NCBI GenBank assembly: GCA_040080965.1
Contig: JBEBHH010000004.1
Coordinates: 1-64,000, forward strand
From: SHZI01 sp040080965
Lineage (GTDB): Bacteria; Pseudomonadota; Gammaproteobacteria; Steroidobacterales; GCA-2729495
DNA length: 64,000 nucleotides
Direction: 5' to 3'
Shown: one piece after another, positions 17,588-26,199 of the stretch
Numbering within the stretch: position 1 is the first letter of the stretch
Layout of the letters: each line of letters begins with the position of its first letter
Position numbers and translations under genes: made by a program
The notes under the pieces: generated by a model
Told to the model about the DNA's origin: nothing
Seen by the model: only the letters and a program-made list of their open reading frames with translations
Database searches by the model: none

Positions 17588-18535
17588 TTGAACGAGTCAA
17601 CGGGAACGGGCCACTACGAACGGCTGCTGCAGCGGTGCAAGGGCCTGGAGCCCGTACCGACCGCCGTCGCGCACCCCTGCGAGGCAACGGCGCTGGCCGG
17701 CGCCATCGAGGCTGGCCAGCGGGGACTCATCGTGCCGATCCTGGTGGGGCCGGTGGCCCGCATCAGGGACATCGCCGCAAGGGGCGGCATCGATCTCGGC
17801 ACGGTGGAACTGGTCGATGCACCCCACAGCCACGCCGCCGCGGAGCGGGCCGTGGCGCTGGTGCGCGAGGGCCGCGCCGAACTGCTCATGAAGGGCAGCC
17901 TGCACAGCGACGAACTGCTCGGCGCCGTCCTGGCGCGGGAGACCGGCCTGCGCACCAGCCGGCGGCTCTCCCACGTGTTCATCATGGATATCCCGACCTA
18001 CCACAAGGTGCTGATGGTCACCGACGGCGGCATCAACATCGCACCCGGGCTGGAAGACAAGGCCGACATCTGCCGGAACGCCATCGACCTCGCGATCTCC
18101 CTTGGCGTTGAGCAGCCCAAGGTGGCCGTGCTGGCCGCGGTCGAGACGGTCAGCTCGAAGATGCCGGCGACCATCGATGCCGCGGCCCTGTGCAAGATGG
18201 CCGAGCGCGGCCAGATCACCGGCGGCATCATCGATGGCCCCCTGGCCTTCGACAACGCCATCAGCCTGGAGGCGGCCCGGATGAAGGGCATCGAGTCCCG
18301 GGTTGCCGGCGACCCCGACATCCTGCTGGCGCCGGACCTGGAGGCCGGCAACATGCTCGCCAAGCAGCTCAGCTTTCTCGCGAGGGCTGACAGCGCCGGA
18401 CTGGTGCTGGGCGCCCGCGTGCCGATCATTCTCACCAGCCGGGCCGACAACGTGCGGTCCCGCATCGCGAGCTGCGCCATCGCGATGCTCGTGGCCCACG
18501 ACCGGCGCCGACAGGCGAAGGTGGCGGGGGCCTGA
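17588..18535 (+). CDS. pta: Phosphate acetyl/butyryltransferase
   Basis: A protein of 315 residues. The family layout is clear: HPCEATALAGAIEAGQRGL near the start, HSHAAAERAVALVREG, LLMKGSLHSDELL, and the C-terminal ITGGIIDGPLAFDNAIS and DPDILLAPDLEAGNMLAKQL. It transfers the acyl group between acetyl-CoA (or another short acyl-CoA) and phosphate. Its size and sequence are closer to the short phosphate acetyl/butyryltransferase group than to the long E. coli Pta. The best start is TTG at 17588 with AGGG upstream; no ATG lies nearby in frame. Acetate kinase starts three bases after its stop, so the pair forms an operon for acyl-phosphate and ATP formation. Confidence 0.9.
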   Translation: MNESTGTGHYERLLQRCKGLEPVPTAVAHPCEATALAGAIEAGQRGLIVPILVGPVARIRDIAARGGIDLGTVELVDAPHSHAAAERAVALVREGRAELLMKGSLHSDELLGAVLARETGLRTSRRLSHVFIMDIPTYHKVLMVTDGGINIAPGLEDKADICRNAIDLAISLGVEQPKVAVLAAVETVSSKMPATIDAAALCKMAERGQITGGIIDGPLAFDNAISLEAARMKGIESRVAGDPDILLAPDLEAGNMLAKQLSFLARADSAGLVLGARVPIILTSRADNVRSRIASCAIAMLVAHDRRRQAKVAGA

Positions 18536-18538
18536 CCC

Positions 18539-19717
18539 ATGCCCGGGCGCATCCTGGTCCTGAACGCGGGATCGTCGAGCCTCAAGTTCTGCGTCTACGG
18601 CCGTGCCAGTCGCTGGCAGACCGAGTCACGCGGGCAGATCGACGGCCTTGGGACTGCCCCCCGCTTCAGGGCGCGGGATGCGGAGGGCACGGTGCTGGCC
18701 GATGAGGTGCTGGATGCCGGCGTGCGCAACGCCGGTGCCGCGCTGGAGGTGCTGGCCAACTGGCTGCGGACGACCGGCGGCGGTGCGGGCATGCTCGCCG
18801 TCGGTCACCGGGTCGTTCACGGAGGTCCCGGCCGCGCCGCACCGGTGGTCGTCACGCCCGCGGTGCTCGAGGAACTGCGCGCACTGACGCCCCTGGCACC
18901 GCTCCACCAGCCCGACAACCTGGCGGCCATCGAGGCCATCACCGGCCTGATGCCGGGCGTGCCCCAGGTCGCCTGCTTCGACACCAGCTTCCATCACGGG
19001 CAACCGGCAGTCGCCGGGGTGGTGCCCCTGCCCCGGGAGATCTGCAGCCGGGGGATCCAGCGCTACGGCTTCCACGGGCTGTCCTACGAGTACATCGCCT
19101 CGGTGCTGCCGCAGGTGGCGCCGGAGATCGCCGCCGGCCGCGTGATCGTCGCGCACCTGGGCAGCGGCGCGAGCCTCTGCGCCCTCCGGGACGGCCGGAG
19201 CATCGACACCACCTTCGGCTTCACTGCCCTGGACGGCCTGTGCATGGGCACCCGGCCGGGGGCCCTGGACCCCGGCATCGTGCTCTACCTGTTCCAGACG
19301 CTCGGGTTGTCGGCCAGCGAAGTGGAAACGATCCTCTACAGCCGGTCGGGCCTGCTCGGCATCTCCGGCATCAGCAGGGACATGCGCGAGCTCCTGGCCA
19401 GCGACGCGCCGTCGGCGCGCCTGGCCGTGGATTACTTCGTCTACCGGGCGGCGAGGGAAATCGGTGCGCTGGCCGCGGTGCTCGGCGGCCTGGACGGGCT
19501 GGTCTTCACGGCCGGCATCGGCGAGAACTCGGCTGAGATCCGCTCCCGGATCGGGGCAGCGTCGGCCTGGCTGGGCATCGACCTGGATACGGCAGCAAAC
19601 CTGGCCGGCGGCCCGCGCCTGTCCCGGCCGGGCAGCCAGGTCTCGGCCTGGATGATCCGGACGGACGAGGAACTGATGATTGCCCGGCACACCCGCGCAG
19701 CGCTGGGGTTCGATTAA
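18539..19717 (+). CDS. ackA: Acetate kinase
   Basis: A protein of 392 residues, the normal length. N-terminal LNAGSSSLKF is the phosphate-binding signature, VGHRVVHGG and IQRYGFHGLSYEYI are active-site regions, and VIVAHLGSGASLCAL and LVFTAGIGENSAEIR form the nucleotide-binding ASKHA elements. It makes ATP and acetate from acetyl phosphate (or the reverse) in the cytoplasm. It follows the phosphotransacetylase by three bases. A related short-acyl kinase role (propionate or butyrate) cannot be excluded, given the short partner transferase. Confidence 0.93.
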   Translation: MPGRILVLNAGSSSLKFCVYGRASRWQTESRGQIDGLGTAPRFRARDAEGTVLADEVLDAGVRNAGAALEVLANWLRTTGGGAGMLAVGHRVVHGGPGRAAPVVVTPAVLEELRALTPLAPLHQPDNLAAIEAITGLMPGVPQVACFDTSFHHGQPAVAGVVPLPREICSRGIQRYGFHGLSYEYIASVLPQVAPEIAAGRVIVAHLGSGASLCALRDGRSIDTTFGFTALDGLCMGTRPGALDPGIVLYLFQTLGLSASEVETILYSRSGLLGISGISRDMRELLASDAPSARLAVDYFVYRAAREIGALAAVLGGLDGLVFTAGIGENSAEIRSRIGAASAWLGIDLDTAANLAGGPRLSRPGSQVSAWMIRTDEELMIARHTRAALGFD

Positions 19718-19776
19718 TGTGGATTTGACTTAAAGTTACTCACGGCACCAGGGAACACATATATAAGGAGTGGCTC

Positions 19777-20406
19777 ATGCGCACTATCCCACGACAACCA
19801 GTAACCGGAACAAAATGGAGCAATCTGATGAAACACAGGTTTGCCTGGACTCTCACGCTGCTCGGCAGTCTCCTGCTCGCGGGCGCCCTGCCCACGTCCG
19901 CTTCCGCCGCGTCCAAGCAGGACGAGGCCCGTGCCGACATCCGCAAGGCGACCACCGAGACCCTCAACACTCTCTACAAGACCCAACCCTCGGCCCGCAA
20001 CGTGATCTCGAAGTCCGCCGGCTACGCCGTGTTCAGCAACTTCGGCATGAAGATCTTCCTGGCCGGCGGCGGGTCGGGCAAGGGCCTGGCCGTCAACAAC
20101 AAGAGCAAGGCCGAGACCTTCATGAAGATGGTGGAGGTCCAGGCCGGCCTGGGAATCGGCATCAAGAAGTTCCGCCTGGTCTGGGTCTTCCAGAACAAGT
20201 CGGATTTCGACGCGTTCGTGAGCTCGGGCTGGGAACTGGGCGCCCAGGCTGGCGCCACCGCGAAGACGGGTGACAAGGGCGGCGGTCTCGAGGGCGCCGT
20301 GTCCATCAAGCCTGGCGTGTACCTCTACCAGATCACGGACGACGGCCTCGCGGCGGAGCTGACCGCCAAGGGCACCAAGTACTACAAGGACGACGACCTG
20401 AACTAG
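19777..20406 (+). CDS. SYLF (Ysc84-like) lipid-binding domain protein, exported
   Basis: A protein of 209 residues from the ATG at 19777, which has a perfect AAGGAG six bases upstream. A second ATG at 19828 (GGAG upstream) would begin right at the signal peptide (MKHRFAWTLTLLGSLLLAGA), so the true start is open. The mature part carries the SYLF pattern: LYKTQPSARNVISKSAGYAV, GMKIFLAGGGSGKGLAVN, and a Gly-rich C-terminal repeat of beta strands. The domain binds phosphoinositides in eukaryotes; the role of bacterial exported forms is unknown. An AT-rich stretch (19718-19770, TTACTC/TATATA) probably holds its promoter. Confidence 0.85.
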   Translation: MRTIPRQPVTGTKWSNLMKHRFAWTLTLLGSLLLAGALPTSASAASKQDEARADIRKATTETLNTLYKTQPSARNVISKSAGYAVFSNFGMKIFLAGGGSGKGLAVNNKSKAETFMKMVEVQAGLGIGIKKFRLVWVFQNKSDFDAFVSSGWELGAQAGATAKTGDKGGGLEGAVSIKPGVYLYQITDDGLAAELTAKGTKYYKDDDLN

Positions 20407-20430
20407 ACGGTCCCGGTGGGCGCCGTGGCC

Positions 20431-20898
20431 TCAGCGGCGGCGCCCGCCCCCGCCGCCCCGGGGGGCGCGGGGAATGGACGCCCGGGACGATGACGACATG
20501 CGCGGCTGGGACGACGGCATCCGGGACCGGCTGGAGCTGGAGGCCGACGGCGCCGGCCGGGCGGGAGGCAGATTACCCGTGGACGGCGCCGGCCGGGCCG
20601 TCGGCAGATTGCCGGCGGACGGACCGGCGGGCAGGGTGGTCGCGCCGCCGGGCGGCCTCGCGATGGGTTGCTCCGGACTTACGGGGCGACCCGGTTGGCC
20701 GGGCGGCAATGGCGGCGGCACCACGACGACCCCGGGCGGGTAGTACCCGTAGTAATAGGGATCGTTGTACCAGGGGTTGCCGTAGTAGAAGCTGGCGCTC
20801 GACGAGACATTCGAGCTGCCGCTGTAGCCGTCGGAGGAGCAGCCGGCGGCAAGGCTGACGAGGATCGCAAGCCCGAGGGCTTTCGTGCCATGACGCAT
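20431..20898 (-). CDS. Low-complexity lipoprotein with Tyr-, Pro- and Ser-rich segments
   Basis: The ATG at 20898 with GGAGGGG nine bases before it gives 155 residues. The lipobox LAAGC puts the lipidated Cys near residue 22, and export to the envelope follows. The mature chain has a Tyr-rich stretch (YYGNPWYNDPYYYGYYPPG), a Pro-rich stretch, two copies of a 12-residue unit (NLPTARPAPSTG / NLPPARPAPSAS), then Ser/Arg- and Gly/Arg-rich ends. No enzyme domain is visible; it may be structural or bind surface polymers. It starts one base after the stop of the VOC gene, so the two are cotranscribed. Confidence 0.7.
   Translation of the reverse strand: MRHGTKALGLAILVSLAAGCSSDGYSGSSNVSSSASFYYGNPWYNDPYYYGYYPPGVVVVPPPLPPGQPGRPVSPEQPIARPPGGATTLPAGPSAGNLPTARPAPSTGNLPPARPAPSASSSSRSRMPSSQPRMSSSSRASIPRAPRGGGGGRRR
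20546..20617 (-). repeat. Two 36-bp imperfect tandem repeats inside the lipoprotein gene
   Basis: Units at 20546-20581 and 20582-20617 both begin GACGGCGCCGGCCGGGC on the plus strand; a degenerate third unit begins at 20618. They encode the 12-residue Pro/Ala repeat and keep the frame. Confidence 0.75.
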
Positions 20899-20899
20899 G

Positions 20900-21796
20900 T
20901 CAGTTCCCCTCCCCGTCATCGGCATCCCACTGCATGAGCCCCAGCAGGCCGCCGCCCGGATCCGTGACCACGGCAATTCGCCCTTCCAGCAGGTCCGGTC
21001 GCGGCGGTGCGATGACCTTGCCACCCAGTTCAACGGCACGGGCAAGGCTCGCGGCGACGTCATCCACCCGCACGAAATACAGCCACTCAGGCCGAAGCTC
21101 CGTGCGCCCGGGCGGAATCTCGACGAGGCTCGCCCGCGCATAACCTTCGGCCTGCAGCGCGAAACTCGCGGCGTTGCCCACCATGTCCCCGGGGACCACC
21201 TCGTAGTTGCCGAGGTCCTGGTAAAAGGCCGCCGCGCTGGTCGCGTCGGGGCTCTGGTAGACGGCCCAGATCCACTCGCCGGGCTCGGCCTGGAAATCGG
21301 GCGGGTCGCCGCTCGATGACTTCACGAGCCCGAAGGGCGCGCCATCGGGATCAGCCAGCACGGCCATCCGGCCCCGGCCCTCCACCGGGCGCGCCGGGAT
21401 CAGCACCTTGCCGCCCTTGGCGACCACATCGGCGGCCGCCCGGTCCACGTCGGCAACCGACATGAAGGCGATCCACCAGGACGTGCGGACCTGGCCCGGC
21501 ACCGGCGGCCTGGCCGCGATGCCTGCCACCGGGAGCCCGGCCTGGTAGGCCAGGGAGTAGCGCCCGGCGCCCGTGCCCAGTTCCGCGAAGGTCCAGCCGA
21601 ACAGGCCACCGTAGAACTTCTCTGCGCCGGCGACATCCGCCGTGACGAGGTCGATCCAGACGAACTTGCCGGGCCGGTATTCATTCGTGGGCGGGTCGCT
21701 GAGGGGCGGCAGCGCAGCGGCACTCGCGGCGATCGCCAGCAGCGACAGGACGGCGCCGGCGGCAACGGTCAGCAAGGGAGCGTAAAAGCGGGTCAT
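20900..21796 (-). CDS. Exported protein with two VOC (glyoxalase-like) domains
   Basis: A protein of 298 residues with an N-terminal signal or anchor (about 8-28). Two VOC domains follow: one from KFVWIDLVTADVAGAEKFYGGLFGW (about 44-165) and one from EWIWAVYQSPDATSAAAFYQDLG (about 172-290), each ending in a DPDGAPFGL- or DPGGGLLGL-type strand. The VOC superfamily covers metal-dependent lyases, dioxygenases and antibiotic-binding proteins. The usual metal ligands are not obvious here, so a binding rather than catalytic role is possible. Export of a VOC pair is unusual. The lipoprotein gene follows after one base. Confidence 0.82.
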   Translation of the reverse strand: MTRFYAPLLTVAAGAVLSLLAIAASAAALPPLSDPPTNEYRPGKFVWIDLVTADVAGAEKFYGGLFGWTFAELGTGAGRYSLAYQAGLPVAGIAARPPVPGQVRTSWWIAFMSVADVDRAAADVVAKGGKVLIPARPVEGRGRMAVLADPDGAPFGLVKSSSGDPPDFQAEPGEWIWAVYQSPDATSAAAFYQDLGNYEVVPGDMVGNAASFALQAEGYARASLVEIPPGRTELRPEWLYFVRVDDVAASLARAVELGGKVIAPPRPDLLEGRIAVVTDPGGGLLGLMQWDADDGEGN

Positions 21797-21888
21797 CTGG
21801 CTGCCTGCCTTGAAAGTGAGCGAAGTTGAGGTGTCGGGCGGATCATAGCCCAGGCGTCAGGGTAATGATCAGCGCCGGCACCCGGGCC

Positions 21889-22950
21889 TCAGGCCGCGCC
21901 AGATTCGCGGCCCTGCACCCAGTTGTCCACCAGCGTGTAGGACACGGCCAGCACCACCGGCCCCACGAACAGCCCGATCAGGCCGAAGGACAGCAGCCCG
22001 CCGATGACGCCGGCGAAGATCAGGATCAGCGGCAGGTCAGCACCCATCTTGATGAGCACCGGCCGCAGGAAGTTGTCCATGAGGCCCACGGCCAGCGACC
22101 ACACCAGCATGAAGGAACCCCACCCTTGCTCGCCGTTGGCAAAGAGCCAGGCGGTGCCGGCCAGCAGGATCAGGATGGGCCCGATCTGGGCGATGCAGAG
22201 GACGAGCATGATCGCCGTGAGCAGCCCGGGGAATGGCACGCCCGCGATTGCCACGCCGATCCCGCCGAGGGTCGCCTGGATCAGGGCGGTCACGACCACG
22301 CCGAGCGCGACACCCCGGATGGCCTGGCCGGCGAGAATCACGGACTCCCCGCCCCGCTCACCCGCCAGGCGCCGGCCGAACGCAATCATCCAGCCGCCCC
22401 AGGCCTCACCACCGGCGTACAGCACGGCGGAGAGGATCACGATGAGCAGGCACTGGACGATCACGAGGCCCACGGTGCCTGCCTCGGCGACGAGCCAGCG
22501 GGTGACGTCCCGGGTGTAGGGCTCGATGCGGGCCGTCACCTCGGGTACTCCGCTGGCCGCCAGCTCGCTCCAGGCCGTGGCTGCCCTTTCGCCGACCAGC
22601 GGCAGTCCCGCCAGCCAGGCTGGCGGTTGCGGCAGGGGACGGCTTGCCAGCCCGCGCACCCACGCAGCCGCGTCATCCGAATAGTCAGCGATCAGGCCGA
22701 TCGCCAGGGCAATCGGCACCACGAACACGAGGAGCATGACCACGGTCATGACGGCCACCGCCGGGCCGCGCCGGCCCCCGAACCTGGCCTGCACCCGGCG
22801 CATCATCGGCCAGGTGGCGACGACGATCATGACCGCCCAGATGAAGGAGGGCAGGAACGGGCGGAGAATCCAGAAAGACGCGAGGGTGAGCCCGCCGATG
22901 AACAGGACTCCAAGGGTCGAGCGGGCAAGGTCGATGCGCTGCTCGTTCAT
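21889..22950 (-). CDS. AI-2E family (PerM/TqsA-like) transporter
   Basis: A protein of 353 residues with about eight hydrophobic segments. The N-terminal GGLTLASFWILRPFLPSFIWAVMIVV and the C-terminal ILIFAGVIGGLLSFGLIGLFVGPVVLAV match the conserved ends of AI-2E (UPF0118) proteins, with the central soluble stretch between helices 3 and 4. Members have been linked to autoinducer-2 export and to Na+/H+ antiport; the family name does not prove quorum-signal transport. It follows the YgdI/YgdR gene on the same strand but is separated from it by a strong hairpin, so it is probably transcribed alone. Confidence 0.9.
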   Translation of the reverse strand: MNEQRIDLARSTLGVLFIGGLTLASFWILRPFLPSFIWAVMIVVATWPMMRRVQARFGGRRGPAVAVMTVVMLLVFVVPIALAIGLIADYSDDAAAWVRGLASRPLPQPPAWLAGLPLVGERAATAWSELAASGVPEVTARIEPYTRDVTRWLVAEAGTVGLVIVQCLLIVILSAVLYAGGEAWGGWMIAFGRRLAGERGGESVILAGQAIRGVALGVVVTALIQATLGGIGVAIAGVPFPGLLTAIMLVLCIAQIGPILILLAGTAWLFANGEQGWGSFMLVWSLAVGLMDNFLRPVLIKMGADLPLILIFAGVIGGLLSFGLIGLFVGPVVLAVSYTLVDNWVQGRESGAA

Positions 22951-22966
22951 GCTGCTCCCCGATGTT

Positions 22967-22993
22967 CCCGGGCGGCGACCTCCGCCGCCCGGG
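22967..22993 (-). terminator. GC-rich hairpin after the YgdI/YgdR gene
   Basis: An 11-bp perfect stem (CCCGGGCGGCG at 22967-22977, complement at 22983-22993) with a five-base loop lies 14 bases past the stop at 23008. No T-run follows. It is probably a terminator or 3' stabiliser separating the small lipoprotein gene from the AI-2E gene. Confidence 0.55.
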
Positions 22994-23007
22994 ACACGTT
23001 CACCGGA

Positions 23008-23229
23008 CTAGCGCTCCATGACCTGCTTGACGTCGTCCTTCTTGATCGAGGTCGCCCGGCCCTCGGCATCCTTGTAGGTGTACATGCCAGTGGCCTCGTC
23101 GAGCTTGGGCTTGCCCCTGGTCGGAATCATGGTGCCGTCCGTGGTGCTGATGATGTATTCCGGACTCGAGCAGGCTGCCAGGAAGGTCATGGATAAAGTG
23201 ATGAGCGCCAGCTTCAACGGGTTCTTCAT
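23008..23229 (-). CDS. YgdI/YgdR-family small lipoprotein
   Basis: The ATG at 23229 gives 73 residues; the longer open frame upstream lacks a signal. The lipobox is FLAAC (Cys about 20). The mature part has the YgdI/YgdR SH3-like pattern: YIISTTDGTMIPTRGKPKLD, MYTYKDAEGRATSIKKDDV, ending in VMER. These small outer-membrane or periplasmic lipoproteins are widespread and of unknown function. The gene follows asparaginase by 91 bases on the same strand and has its own terminator-like hairpin; whether it belongs to the upstream operon is unclear. Confidence 0.9.
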   Translation of the reverse strand: MKNPLKLALITLSMTFLAACSSPEYIISTTDGTMIPTRGKPKLDEATGMYTYKDAEGRATSIKKDDVKQVMER

Positions 23230-23320
23230 TGTTGTCTTCTCGCCATGTTGGACACCCCGGTTTCCCGGTACGGCCCCAGTTTCATCCAAAAAGGTCCGGA
23301 AAGCATCTCCCGGCCACCGC

Positions 23321-24412
23321 TCAATACTCGTAGAACATGGCCTGGATGCGCTTCACGTCGGTGGTCTTCGTCAGGGCCAGCTGCAGCAGCACGCGGGACT
23401 TGGGCGGGTTCAGCTCGCCCGAGGCCACGAGGCCCAGTTCGTCGTCGTTGACCTCGTTGTTGCGCAGGGTCAGGCCCATGGGCAGACGGGTGCTGCGCAC
23501 GACCACGACGCCCGCCTTGGCGGCCTTCTTCGCGGCCTCCAGGGCTCCGGTGGTCATGTTGCCGTCGCCGACGCCGGCGATGACGATGCCCTTGGCGCCG
23601 TTGCGCACCGCCGCGTCGATCAGGTCCGGGCTCATGTTGGCGTGGGCATAGATGATGTCCACACGGGGCAGCTTGTCGAGACCGTCAACGGAGAACTCCG
23701 ACGCGGCACCGAGCTTGCTGTCCATGGGCTGGAACCACTCGACCTTGCCCGTGTGCACGACGCCGGCGGGCCCGCGGTTCAGGCTCTTGAAGGTCTGCAC
23801 GCTGGTGGTGTCGGTCTTGACGACATTGCGGGCGTAGTGGAACTCGTCGTTGAGGGCGACGAGCGTGCCCCGCCCCTTCGCCTGCGGGCTGGCCGCCACC
23901 GCCACGCCGTTGTAGATGTTGGCCGGGCCGTCCGCGCTGGTGGCCGTGGCCGGCCGCATGGAGCCCACCATCACGACCGGCTTGTCGCTCTTGGTCACGA
24001 GGCTGAGGAAGTAGCTGGTTTCCTCCAGGGTGTCGGTGCCGTGGGTAATGAGGACCGCATCCGTGTCAGCCGACGCCAGCACCGCGTTGAGGCGCTTCGC
24101 CAGCTTCAGCCAGACCTCGTCGTTCATGTCCTGGCTGCCGATGTTGGCCACCTGCTCGCCGCTGATCGTGGCGAGCTTGCCCAGGTTGGGCACGGCATTG
24201 ATCAGCGTGTTGACGTCATAGGCGCCGGACTTGTAGCCGTAGTCCGTGGAGCTGGCCTGGGCGCCGGCGATGGTGCCGCCCGTGGCGAGCACGCGCACAC
24301 GGGGGAGCGTTGCCGCCTGCGCGGCCGGTGCGGTGGCCAGAGTTGCGGCCAGGCTGAAGGCCAGCATGGCCAGCTTGCTGCTGGTTCTTGCGGTTGCTGC
24401 TGTGAGTATCAT
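23321..24412 (-). CDS. ansB: Type II (periplasmic) asparaginase / glutaminase-asparaginase
   Basis: The ATG at 24412 has GAGGAGAA six bases upstream and gives 363 residues with a signal peptide ending near AAQA (residue 33). Both catalytic threonine motifs are present: ATGGTIAG (Thr47) and THGTDTLEET (Thr126-Asp127), with the third signature around SMRPATATSADGP. The enzyme hydrolyses Asn, and often Gln, to the acid plus ammonia in the periplasm. It is the last gene of a run of six on one strand that includes glutaminase, aspartate 4-decarboxylase and an AspT-type exchanger, so its product aspartate would be the direct substrate of its neighbours. Confidence 0.93.
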   Translation of the reverse strand: MILTAATARTSSKLAMLAFSLAATLATAPAAQAATLPRVRVLATGGTIAGAQASSTDYGYKSGAYDVNTLINAVPNLGKLATISGEQVANIGSQDMNDEVWLKLAKRLNAVLASADTDAVLITHGTDTLEETSYFLSLVTKSDKPVVMVGSMRPATATSADGPANIYNGVAVAASPQAKGRGTLVALNDEFHYARNVVKTDTTSVQTFKSLNRGPAGVVHTGKVEWFQPMDSKLGAASEFSVDGLDKLPRVDIIYAHANMSPDLIDAAVRNGAKGIVIAGVGDGNMTTGALEAAKKAAKAGVVVVRSTRLPMGLTLRNNEVNDDELGLVASGELNPPKSRVLLQLALTKTTDVKRIQAMFYEY

Positions 24413-24471
24413 CGTAATTCTCCTCGTTTGACGGCCGGGTAGCCGGCCCAATTCGTGTCTCGGTCTGACGC

Positions 24472-26178
24472 TCAGGCCTTGCGAGCCCGGGCCTTCCTGG
24501 ACCTGGCGGCCTGCGCTGGGCCGGCCTTCGTCTTTGCCTTGGCCTTGGCCTTCGCCTTTGCCGGTGCCGGTGCCGGCTTGGAGGCCTCGTAGGCCTGCAC
24601 GTAGCCCCGGGCAATGGCGCGCACCGCCCGGCCGATGTCGTCGTAGACGTGATCGTCCAGGTTGGCGAAGGAAACCCGCACGGACCAGTCGGGCGCCTCG
24701 AAGCCGCCACCGTTCAGCAGCACGATCCCGTAGTCCTCGGCCAGCCGGAACACGATGTCGAGGGGGTGGATGTTCTTCCGGATCCACGCGACACAGTCGG
24801 CGTCCACGTACTTCTTCAGCCAGAACTCCAGGTCGATGATGCCGTAGTAGTAGTCGAAGTTGGGATTCTCGTCGACCTTGATCCCGAGGCCCTCGATGGT
24901 CGCGTGGACCCGCTTCTTCACGATGCCGATGCAGGCCTTCTGGTAGTCCTTCTTCGCGTCCATCAGTTCGTAGATCGAGAAGAGGGACATCATCACCTGC
25001 TGGGGCAATGACAGGCCGGCCGTGTGGTTCAGCGCCACGTCCCGGCTGTCGGCCACGATCCGGTCGATGAAGGCAATCTTCCGGGGCTCCAGCGTCAGCC
25101 CGCCGTAGCGCTTGTCGAGCTTCTTCTTGATGGCCTCCGGGTGCCGCGCGATCAGGTCGTCAAACATGTTGTGCTCGTGCACCGCGATGACGCCCAGGCG
25201 CCAGCCGGTGCAGCCAAAGTACTTGCTGTACGAGTAGACGCCGATGGTGTTGTAGGGGAACGCGCCCAGGAGCGAACGGAAGCCCGGAACGAACGTGCCG
25301 TAGACGTCGTCGGTGAGCAGGATCAGGTCGGGCCGCTTCTTCAGGATGGCGCCGATCTTCGCGATCGACTCCTCACTCAGGGCATTGGCGCTGGGATTGC
25401 CGGGATTGCAGAGGAAGAAGGCCTTGATCTTCGGGTCCAGCAGCTTCTTCAGTTCCCTGTCGGTGAACTGCCAGCGCTCCTCCTGCCGCGTCTCGATATT
25501 GACGATGTGGAGGTCGTAGTCCTCCAGGTGCGGCATCTCCAGGTAGGGCGTGAAGATCGGCGTGGCCAGCGCGATCGTGTCCCCCGGGTTGAGCAGCCGG
25601 TTGGTCTTCATCGCCTTGAAGATGTAGCACATGGCGGCCGTGCCGCCCTCGACCGCGTAGAGGTGGAAGGTGCCCTTGGGGCGCGGCTCGCCGCACATGG
25701 CCCACTGGAGGTACTCCCGGACGATCTGCTCGTTGTGCACGAGCATCCTGTCGGGAACCGGGTAGTTGTCGCCGATGATCGAGTCGACCAGCTCGTGGAC
25801 GAACGCATCCGCCTCGAAGCCGAATTTCTTGACGGTCCAGGGAATCATCGCCCCGAGCACGGAGGCGCCCGGCATGTCGGCGTGCTTCACCAGCCAGGCA
25901 CCCAGGCGCGAGGCGACCCCCTCCTTCCTCGGCATGCCGCCGACGCCGGGGGGGAGGTCTAGCACCCGCTTGCTCTCGAGGACGGCGAACTGCCCCAGCA
26001 GGAAGAAGGCCTCCCGGGGCTCGGTCGCGATCCAGTTGGGATTGCCGCGGCCGGCGTTCAGGTAGCTGGTGGCCGCGGACTGCGCCGACGCCATCGCCAG
26101 CTTCGCCAGGTCGTTCTTGATCTCGAAGGGGCCGAGGGCTTCGTACTTTGTCAGCCTCACCTTGTCCATTCTGTCCAT
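24472..26178 (-). CDS. asdA: Aspartate 4-decarboxylase / aspartate aminotransferase, PLP-dependent
   Basis: A protein of 568 residues; the ATG at 26178 has CGGAGAA upstream. It is an aminotransferase class I/II fold with FFLCNPGNPSANALS (255-269), LLTDDVYGTF (287-296) and the PLP lysine in YSYSKYFGCTGWRLG (Lys319). The long N-terminal part and the overall length fit bacterial aspartate 4-decarboxylase, which turns Asp into Ala plus CO2 and consumes a proton. It lies 21 bases after an AspT-type exchanger, the classical partner. Odd: the last 35 residues form an Ala/Lys/Arg-rich tail (PAKAKAKAKAKTKAG) not needed for the fold, absent from the usual enzyme as far as I know. Confidence 0.93.
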   Translation of the reverse strand: MDRMDKVRLTKYEALGPFEIKNDLAKLAMASAQSAATSYLNAGRGNPNWIATEPREAFFLLGQFAVLESKRVLDLPPGVGGMPRKEGVASRLGAWLVKHADMPGASVLGAMIPWTVKKFGFEADAFVHELVDSIIGDNYPVPDRMLVHNEQIVREYLQWAMCGEPRPKGTFHLYAVEGGTAAMCYIFKAMKTNRLLNPGDTIALATPIFTPYLEMPHLEDYDLHIVNIETRQEERWQFTDRELKKLLDPKIKAFFLCNPGNPSANALSEESIAKIGAILKKRPDLILLTDDVYGTFVPGFRSLLGAFPYNTIGVYSYSKYFGCTGWRLGVIAVHEHNMFDDLIARHPEAIKKKLDKRYGGLTLEPRKIAFIDRIVADSRDVALNHTAGLSLPQQVMMSLFSIYELMDAKKDYQKACIGIVKKRVHATIEGLGIKVDENPNFDYYYGIIDLEFWLKKYVDADCVAWIRKNIHPLDIVFRLAEDYGIVLLNGGGFEAPDWSVRVSFANLDDHVYDDIGRAVRAIARGYVQAYEASKPAPAPAKAKAKAKAKTKAGPAQAARSRKARARKA

Positions 26179-26199
26179 TCCGTTCTCCGGTAACTCCGC

